DNA of 22,599 bases from Candidatus Segatella violae (GTDB lineage Bacteria > Bacteroidota > Bacteroidia > Bacteroidales > Bacteroidaceae). The notes under the pieces were generated by a model. The model did not search any database and was not told the origin of the DNA. It saw only the letters and a program-made list of their open reading frames with translations. Position numbers and translations under genes: made by a program. The stretch covers positions 1 through 22,599 of the forward strand of contig DJSH01000091.1 of NCBI GenBank assembly GCA_002440225.1, given 5' to 3'. Shown here in pieces: positions 15,440 through 20,412 of the stretch. Every line of letters begins with the position of its first letter. Position 1 is the first letter of the stretch.

Positions 15440-15945
15440 TATTTCTTGTAAGCGTTTGTAATCTCCACGACATAGACATCATGGAATCCGCCCTTCTCGC
15501 CGTACCACTGCAAGAGGCTCTTGTCGAGGAACTTCTCTGCTGTCATCGTATCCTTGAAGAGTTTGCGGCATTCCAGGGTGAGTCGAGACTGCTCGAAGCC
15601 GATGCAGCCGTTGTCGGTTTCCACAGGAATCAAGCCCGTCTCCTTCGCCTTATCGAAGTCACGACCGCTCTTGGAGCCGCAGAAGTTATAGATTTTGCGA
15701 GCCTCCTCGCTATGACCGAGGAAAGAGAGGGTCATGTATTCATTGTTCTCGATGATGCCGTGGGTATAACGCTCAGGACGAATGAAGACCACAGCCACCG
15801 GCTTGTTCCAAAGCCATCCGAGGCAACCCCAGGAGGCAGTCATCATATTGAAGTTCTTCTTGTCGCCAGCGCAAACCAGCATCCATTCCTTACCAATCGT
15901 CTCGAAGACGTTATCATTGAGTTCTTTTACATTGATTTTTTCCAT
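15439..15945 (-). CDS. Flavin reductase family (FMN-binding split barrel) protein
   Basis: A 168-aa protein with the flavin reductase-like split-barrel pattern: N-M-M-T-A-S-W-G (the flavin-contacting motif) near residues 33-40, K-P-V-A-V-V-F-I-R-P near 48-57, N-E-Y-M-T-L-S-F-L near 68-76, and G-R-D-F-D-K near 96-101. Members bind FMN non-covalently and many reduce it with NAD(P)H. The substrate or partner here is unknown. I chose the start at 15945 (M-E-K-I-N-V) because AAAGGAAAAAATAAA directly precedes it. The longer frame to 15984 adds only a lysine-rich tail encoded by AT-rich leader. Its stop lies in 21-bp tandem repeats. It appears monocistronic. Confidence 0.85.
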   Translation of the reverse strand: MEKINVKELNDNVFETIGKEWMLVCAGDKKNFNMMTASWGCLGWLWNKPVAVVFIRPERYTHGIIENNEYMTLSFLGHSEEARKIYNFCGSKSGRDFDKAKETGLIPVETDNGCIGFEQSRLTLECRKLFKDTMTAEKFLDKSLLQWYGEKGGFHDVYVVEITNAYKK

Positions 15946-15997
15946 TTTATTTTTTCCTTTCTTGTCTTGTTTTACTATTATCAAAGAATATCAAGCT

Positions 15998-16120
15998 GTA
16001 CGGTTGGAATTGTCCAACACGCCCCGAAGGGGCAGAAGCACCTAGCCTAGGGCAACGCCCTAGGTAATAGGCATGCAAGAATGTCGCCCTGAAAGGGCAA
16101 AAGCATTATCCTTATAGGGT
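15998..16120. repeat. GC-rich triple-hairpin repeat, copy B
   Basis: This is the second copy of the element at 9578-9702, in the same orientation. It has stems GCCCC-GAA-GGGGC, CCTAGGGC with GCCCTAGG, and GCCCT-GAA-AGGGC, and the shared start GTACGG and end TTATAGGG. Like copy A it lies immediately downstream of a minus-strand gene, ending 6 bp before the stop of the DUF3987-like gene. Confidence 0.8.
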
Positions 16121-16125
16121 TTTAG

Positions 16126-17442
16126 CTACCCTTTGAGATACTCCTCGGTCTTGGTGTAGAGCCCCGTCTGGTTGCTGTAGGTGATGAAATTACGGTTCTT
16201 CCAAACGCGGAGCTGGTGCTTTGTTCCGTCTTGGCTCTTTCCGAGCTGAAGGCGCAGGGCTTCAAGCTGCTGCTCGTTGAAGGAAGTGTCGAGACTGTCG
16301 AGCATGTTCTTCGGACCGCTTCTTTGCGCCTCATCCTCCTGCGAGTCTGCCCCCTTGAACATGTCGCCGAACACCTTCACCTTCGACCATAGGTCGTAGT
16401 AGCAGAACCATTCCACGAAATTGCCGATGGATGTTGTCCACGACTGGTCGTTGAGAATCCAGAGCACGGCACCTTTCTTCCAAGCCGAGAAGATGCTGCG
16501 GTGGGATAGCTCCCAGAGGATGTCGTCGTCTGCGAGGTCGGCTAGGCGAGCCATTTCCTCAGCCAACTTGTCGGCCACCTTGTTAAGTTTCTTCACCACG
16601 AATGTGCCCTTGCAGTTGTCCAGGCGCAGCAGGTAGCTGTCCAGTTGCTCTAGGAAGGCCTCGTCGTAGGTGCCTTGTCGTGGAATCTTGCCTTTTCTCT
16701 CGCCCCTGGCCTTGTAGGCAAAGGGGATGCGCCCGAAGAATCCGTTGGTCAAGTCCTTCTTGTAGAAGAGGCGAGCCGCCTCGGGTGTTGAGGTGAAGGT
16801 GAGGTTCACACGGAGCACGGGGTTTCCCGTCACGCCATCGGCGGTGGCACGCAAGGCGCCTGCACGCTGCTGGTCGTAGATGTTGCGCACCATCTGGCTC
16901 ACCTGCTTGTGCCCGCCGCACATCTTGTCGGCCATCTCCACCTCGGGCAGGTTGAGGTATTGGGTGCGTGCGCCTAGTTTCTCGCATGCCATGGCGTTCT
17001 GTATGAAGGCTGCGTTGGTCACGTCGGCAGGTGGAAACCAGAAGCTCACGTCGGGTCGTTCGGGTTTCTCCTTGTTGGCGCCCTTGGTCTTCATCTGTCG
17101 CTGCCAGTCGACGAGTTTCTTGAATTCTACCTCGTCGTGCTGCCTGAATGGTCGCATGATGGCCTCCACCAGGTGTCCCAATTGTGCCTTTCCGATGCCC
17201 GAAGGACCTATCAGATGGCCCATTTGTCCGCACATTTCGTAGTATTTGTTGTCAGAATACATAAATTTCACGTCGGTGAGATGAGCCGCCAATGCGGGAA
17301 TTGCCATCGGAATGAGCACTTCTCGCATATCTTTTGATGCCTGCGAGAGGGCAAATTTGATGAATTCTGTCCCTTTGCTGGGGTTGGGCATCGCCGGAGC
17401 GGTGCCGCTGAAGATGTTGTAAGTCATTTGTATTTTCTTCAT
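16126..17442 (-). CDS. P-loop protein resembling DUF3987 (helicase/primase-associated)
   Basis: A 438-aa cytoplasmic protein. A P-loop-like G-P-S-G-I-G-K-A is at residues 79-86. The usual Ser/Thr after the Lys is Ala, which would weaken Mg-ATP binding. The middle part has Y-L-N-L-P-E-V-E-M-A, Q-V-S-Q-M-V-R-N-I-Y-D, F-T-S-T-P-E-A-A and L-T-N-G-F-F-G-R-I-P-F, a pattern I recall from DUF3987 proteins that accompany VirE-like proteins on Bacteroidota accessory elements. The C-terminal third is charged and lacks known motifs. The annotation is by resemblance only. The upstream neighbour is a 155-aa unknown on the same strand, with the palindromic element R2 between them. A GC-rich repeat abuts its 3' end. 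DNA replication or mobilisation is a plausible role but inferred. Confidence 0.55.
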   Translation of the reverse strand: MKKIQMTYNIFSGTAPAMPNPSKGTEFIKFALSQASKDMREVLIPMAIPALAAHLTDVKFMYSDNKYYEMCGQMGHLIGPSGIGKAQLGHLVEAIMRPFRQHDEVEFKKLVDWQRQMKTKGANKEKPERPDVSFWFPPADVTNAAFIQNAMACEKLGARTQYLNLPEVEMADKMCGGHKQVSQMVRNIYDQQRAGALRATADGVTGNPVLRVNLTFTSTPEAARLFYKKDLTNGFFGRIPFAYKARGERKGKIPRQGTYDEAFLEQLDSYLLRLDNCKGTFVVKKLNKVADKLAEEMARLADLADDDILWELSHRSIFSAWKKGAVLWILNDQSWTTSIGNFVEWFCYYDLWSKVKVFGDMFKGADSQEDEAQRSGPKNMLDSLDTSFNEQQLEALRLQLGKSQDGTKHQLRVWKNRNFITYSNQTGLYTKTEEYLKG

Positions 17443-17500
17443 AAGTCGTTGCTTTATAGAGAATTAAGTCATTATCTTGATAAGCCATGTGACAGGGGAA

Positions 17501-17660
17501 GCGTCTCAGTCTCAGTGTCTCAGTTGTTTTTCAAGCTACCCCCTCTCTCTTATATATAATATATAACTAATTAATAATCAATAAGTTATAAGGTATAAAA
17601 AGCGGGTGTTGATGTGAATTGTGACATTTTTTACCAACTGAGACTGAGACGCTGAGACGC
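17501..17660 (-). repeat. Palindromic AT-core element, copy R2 (TGAGAC arms)
   Basis: Arms of 26 nt at 17501-17526 and 17635-17660 are imperfect inverted copies made of (AC/GC)TGAGAC units. Between them lies TATATATAATATATAACTA, then AATAAGTTATAAGG, AAGCGGGTGT and TGTGACATTT. Reverse-complemented, these blocks match R1 at 6408-6576 in order and spacing. The element fills the gap between the 155-aa gene and the DUF3987-like gene, 22 bp after the stop of one and 59 bp before the start of the other. Confidence 0.78.
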
Positions 17661-17681
17661 TTTCTCCCTACTTAGCCTCGA

Positions 17682-18149
17682 TTATCTCTTCAGCTGCCAT
17701 TCCACCACCGCCTTGGTGGCGATCAACGCCTCTTGTGCGATGGTTTGGCTGATGTTCACGCCCTCGTCTTGGAACACCTTGATGGTGAGCTGTATGGCAC
17801 CGTCCTTGGTCTTCGACACCCTGCCGTGGGCTAGCTTTCGGATGAGCTCCGACTGGGCACGGAGGCGAGGCTTTCGGATGAAGTCGAAGGTTCCGTCGCT
17901 CAGGAGCTGGGCCACGCCTACGCTGCGGAAGGGCGTTGTCGAGCACTTCACTGGGTCGCTAGGCGAGAAGAGGAATGTGTCGCCGTCGTAGCTGGCTAAG
18001 CCGCTCTTCAAGAGATGGCGCTTAGGGAGCCGGGCAGTGAGCACGGCTAGCAGCTTTTCACGTCTTTTCTGGTTAGTTATCATGAGCTCTGCGATTTCTC
18101 CGAAGCCATTTGCTACATTCTCAATATATTTTTTAAATTCTTTGTCCAT
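17682..18149 (-). CDS. Protein of unknown function paired with the DUF3987-like gene
   Basis: A 155-aa soluble protein I do not recognise. The N-terminal 45 residues are helical and charged (K-K-Y-I-E-N-V-A, then Q-K-R-R-E-K-L-L-A-V-L-T-A-R-L-P-K-R). The centre contains L-A-S-Y-D-G-D-T-F-L-F-S and D-G-T-F-D-F-I-R-K-P-R-L-R. The C-terminus is again helical (I-A-Q-E-A-L-I-A-T-K-A-V-V-E-W-Q). There is no signal peptide, membrane segment or cysteine cluster. The basic patches would suit nucleic-acid binding, which is only a guess. It lies upstream of the DUF3987-like gene with the R2 element between, so the two probably belong to one module. Confidence 0.6.
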   Translation of the reverse strand: MDKEFKKYIENVANGFGEIAELMITNQKRREKLLAVLTARLPKRHLLKSGLASYDGDTFLFSPSDPVKCSTTPFRSVGVAQLLSDGTFDFIRKPRLRAQSELIRKLAHGRVSKTKDGAIQLTIKVFQDEGVNISQTIAQEALIATKAVVEWQLKR

Positions 18150-18303
18150 GATTCTGGTTGAAATTTAAGGAGCGAAGGAGTGTGGTGTAAGTTTTAGTTT
18201 GCGCAAATTATCCCGGGACGTTTCCTACGCTTTCACTGCTTCAACTCAGATTAATAACTCGTTAAAGGTCAAAAGAATAAATCCTCAACCCTCAACATTT
18301 TGT

Positions 18304-18387
18304 TTAAAACTTGTAGAGGTCTGTTACGAGCACGTCTTGGAACACCCTGTCCTTGCTGAATGACTCTCTATACAATGTTGCTTGCAT
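18304..18387 (-). pseudogene. Truncated small ORF, possible start of a VirE-like protein
   Basis: From an ATG at 18387 the frame encodes 27 residues (M-Q-A-T-L-Y-R-E-S-F-S-K, then V-F-Q-D-V-L-V-T-D-L-Y-K-F) and stops. The residues look like a genuine protein N-terminus. They loosely resemble the opening of VirE N-domain (BT4734-type) proteins, which often precede DUF3987 genes. That resemblance is from memory and weak. It lies upstream of the 155-aa gene on the same strand and may be the stump of a lost member of the module, or a chance frame. Confidence 0.3.
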
Positions 18388-18493
18388 AATTTGAAATAGC
18401 ATCCGCTTTCTACTCGGGCATGGCGGCTGCAATACATATAGATTGCAAACCCCATGTCTCGGATGACGAGTGCAAAGGTATGAGAAAAAGAAA

Positions 18494-18535
18494 AGCACCG
18501 CTCCTACCAAGTGGTACGAGTGGTGCTATCTTTTT
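18494..18535. terminator. Strong terminator hairpin after the 495-aa gene
   Basis: AGCACCGCTC (18494-18503) pairs with GAGTGGTGCT (18518-18527) with one G-U. An inner ACCA/TGGT stem extends it. T5 follows on the plus strand and CTTTTCTTTTT on the minus strand, so it can end the minus-strand transcript of the 495-aa gene. Confidence 0.75.
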
Positions 18536-18600
18536 AGTTTGTGGTATTAAGTTTTTTCTTTTGTGGTACTATCTATCGTGTTTTTGTGGTATTATCTATG
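18511..18600 (+). repeat. Repeated GTGGTA motifs
   Basis: GTGGTA occurs at 18511, 18541, 18563 and 18586. The last three are 22-23 bp apart and each is followed by TTA or CTA. The last two share TTTGTGGTA and TATCTAT. Between the terminator and the 495-aa gene this gives an iteron-like series. No protein-coding content is seen. Confidence 0.5.
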
Positions 18601-18631
18601 AAAAATTCCAATCGGCACGTTAAGTTTTAAC

Positions 18632-20074
18632 TCATCGACAAGCCATCTGCAATCTGTAGTTACCATAGAATTCTAAGTATTCCTTGAATTTTATTCCGAA
18701 TTTTTTCTTTTTCTTTATCCTTCCATCTGTATCTTCCCATTGCTCGATGTCTGCTCCTAGTTTATTTCTATCCTTGTTCAATCCTCTACTGTCTAGTTTT
18801 ATCCCGAAAAGAGTTTGCATCCTATTGCAGAAATCATTCATGTTGTCATCTATCCATTTATTTTCGAGCAATACGCAGTAGAAGCAGAGCCAATAAGCCT
18901 TAGGTACCTCTGGATCTTTTATCATCAATTCTATGATTGGCAATGCTGTCTTGGCATTTTCCTTGATGCCAGAAGCCTTTATCTCTTCCTCGTTGAAATT
19001 ACATTCCAAGAGGCTGAAATCAATGTCATCCTTGATGCTTTCTATCTTATTTTTCTCTCTCAATGCTACGATGTCCTTATGTATATGGAGGATGGTTTGG
19101 TCGAACTTGAAATAGGCTTCCAGCTTGTCGATGTCTTTTCTTATCTTGAACAGTAACTTCCCTGCTTTCACCTTGTTTACGAGATACGTTTTACCTTTTA
19201 AGTCGTAGATGGTTCTATAGCGAGTGTAGAGGTCGTAGGGTTTCATTTTTCTTGGGAAATCGTAGTCCTCGAAATCTATCTCCTCCTTGTATTTGCTTTT
19301 CTGTTCCTTAGTGGCATTTGCCTCTATCTCATCAAAGACACCCGATTTCAGTAGTTCTACCAAGGCTTGCTCCAGATGCTCATTGAGAGATTCTTCTGTA
19401 ATCTCATCGTCCAGGTATTTGCCTCGCCAATTCTCGTGCTCTTCCTTTACTTTTGTGCCTATGGCGTTTCTATAATAAAACGACTGCGAATTGTATAGAT
19501 TCTCGTAAAGACTGTTGTCCTGTTTTGACTCGATGATTTTCTGAATCTTCTGTAGGGCGGCACAAAGTTTTCTCATCGCTGTGTCTATGGCGTAATCAAG
19601 CATTTGGTCGTTGAATACGTTCTTGTTTATCAGATTGTTGATGGTGTCTCTGAATTTGTCTCTCTCCGCATAGGTGAGTCCTACGAGATTTTTCTTGTCC
19701 TTCTTCTCGTCGGTGGTTGTCTGAGGAGTAGGTGGCAATATGTCGGTCATGTTGTTGACAAAGACAGAGTCCTTCTCGATCTTGAGCGACTCATAGGTCA
19801 AAGTGTTTGCCGTCTGTGCGTTCTTTGATTTGTTCTCCATCCACGTCTCAGGCTTGCCCCATTTGATATAGTCCACATCTCGGTCTATATCTATGATGAG
19901 GTTCTCCTTTAGGTTCTTTGCTATCTGCTCAAACATCTCGCCGCTCTCGAACATCACGATGAGGAGCGACAGCTTGTTGATGGTTCTGTCGCCCACACAA
20001 TCCCCATAGCAGGTCTTGTAGGTCTGCATGAGCATTTCTAGATTTCTTAGGTATTTTGTCTTCTCTTCTGCCAT
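18632..20074 (-). CDS. Protein of unknown function downstream of hsdR
   Basis: A 480-aa soluble, charged protein that I do not recognise. It begins M-A-E-E-K-T-K-Y-L. It has long Lys/Glu-rich helical stretches, a linker near residues 110-130 with L-P-P-T-P-Q-T-T-T-D-E-K-K, and an aromatic C-terminal part (A-Y-W-L-C-F-Y-C-V-L-L) followed by K-K-K-K-K-F-G-I-K-F. No signal peptide, membrane helix, nuclease or ATPase motif is visible. The start at 20074 is preferred over 20119 because the longer start falls inside a strong leader hairpin (20082-20178). It follows hsdR on the same strand, 338 bp away, and ends at a strong terminator. An accessory defence role is suggested only by position. Its base composition is more AT-rich than that of hsdR. 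Confidence 0.65.
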   Translation of the reverse strand: MAEEKTKYLRNLEMLMQTYKTCYGDCVGDRTINKLSLLIVMFESGEMFEQIAKNLKENLIIDIDRDVDYIKWGKPETWMENKSKNAQTANTLTYESLKIEKDSVFVNNMTDILPPTPQTTTDEKKDKKNLVGLTYAERDKFRDTINNLINKNVFNDQMLDYAIDTAMRKLCAALQKIQKIIESKQDNSLYENLYNSQSFYYRNAIGTKVKEEHENWRGKYLDDEITEESLNEHLEQALVELLKSGVFDEIEANATKEQKSKYKEEIDFEDYDFPRKMKPYDLYTRYRTIYDLKGKTYLVNKVKAGKLLFKIRKDIDKLEAYFKFDQTILHIHKDIVALREKNKIESIKDDIDFSLLECNFNEEEIKASGIKENAKTALPIIELMIKDPEVPKAYWLCFYCVLLENKWIDDNMNDFCNRMQTLFGIKLDSRGLNKDRNKLGADIEQWEDTDGRIKKKKKFGIKFKEYLEFYGNYRLQMACR

Positions 20075-20081
20075 TGTCGTT

Positions 20082-20178
20082 GTATAAAAAAGCGTGGGCA
20101 AACACCCATATGCAATCATCGCTCAGAGGCCGACCAAAGCCCAAAAACTCCTGATAGTACATACAAGTATTGCCCACG
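20082..20178 (-). ncRNA. Structured leader or attenuator upstream of the 495-aa gene
   Basis: In minus-strand RNA, CGUGGGCAA (complement of 20170-20178) pairs perfectly with UUGCCCACG (complement of 20093-20101) across a 68-nt loop, and six U follow directly. The loop contains further self-complementary bits (GUAC, GGC/GCC). A hairpin plus U-tract 8 nt before a start codon looks like an attenuator or riboregulator. It matches no riboswitch class that I can name. Confidence 0.45.
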
Positions 20179-20412
20179 TCGTAGATTTTTCTGGTTTCTA
20201 CACACATGAGCGCCGCTTGTTGCCATCTTTTTGGAGTTTCTTGCTTATCTTTGTTTAGAAGTTTGGTCGTTTCTGAGCGATAAGATTCCAACGTTTTTTT
20301 GACAACGCTTTTTATATATTGTGCACCTACCTATAGGGATAGGCTCCTATTTTTTTACTTTCTTTTTTCCTTATAATGATTCTCCTTGTTAAATATGAAA
20401 CATTCATATATT
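20179..20412. other. Spacer between hsdR and the leader hairpin
   Basis: About 230 bp of AT-rich DNA. A minus-strand frame starting at 20291 runs through it into the hairpin and into the next gene in another frame. Its composition is not convincing as a protein, but it could be a leader peptide. An ATAGG/CCTAT stem followed by T7 (about 20334-20358) reads as a weak plus-strand terminator. Confidence 0.3.

Noticed and set aside
19929..20291. 120-codon minus-strand frame upstream of and overlapping the 480-aa gene
   Set aside because: Its second half is an out-of-frame reading of the larger gene. Its first half covers the structured leader, so it is better explained as RNA, though a leader peptide remains possible.
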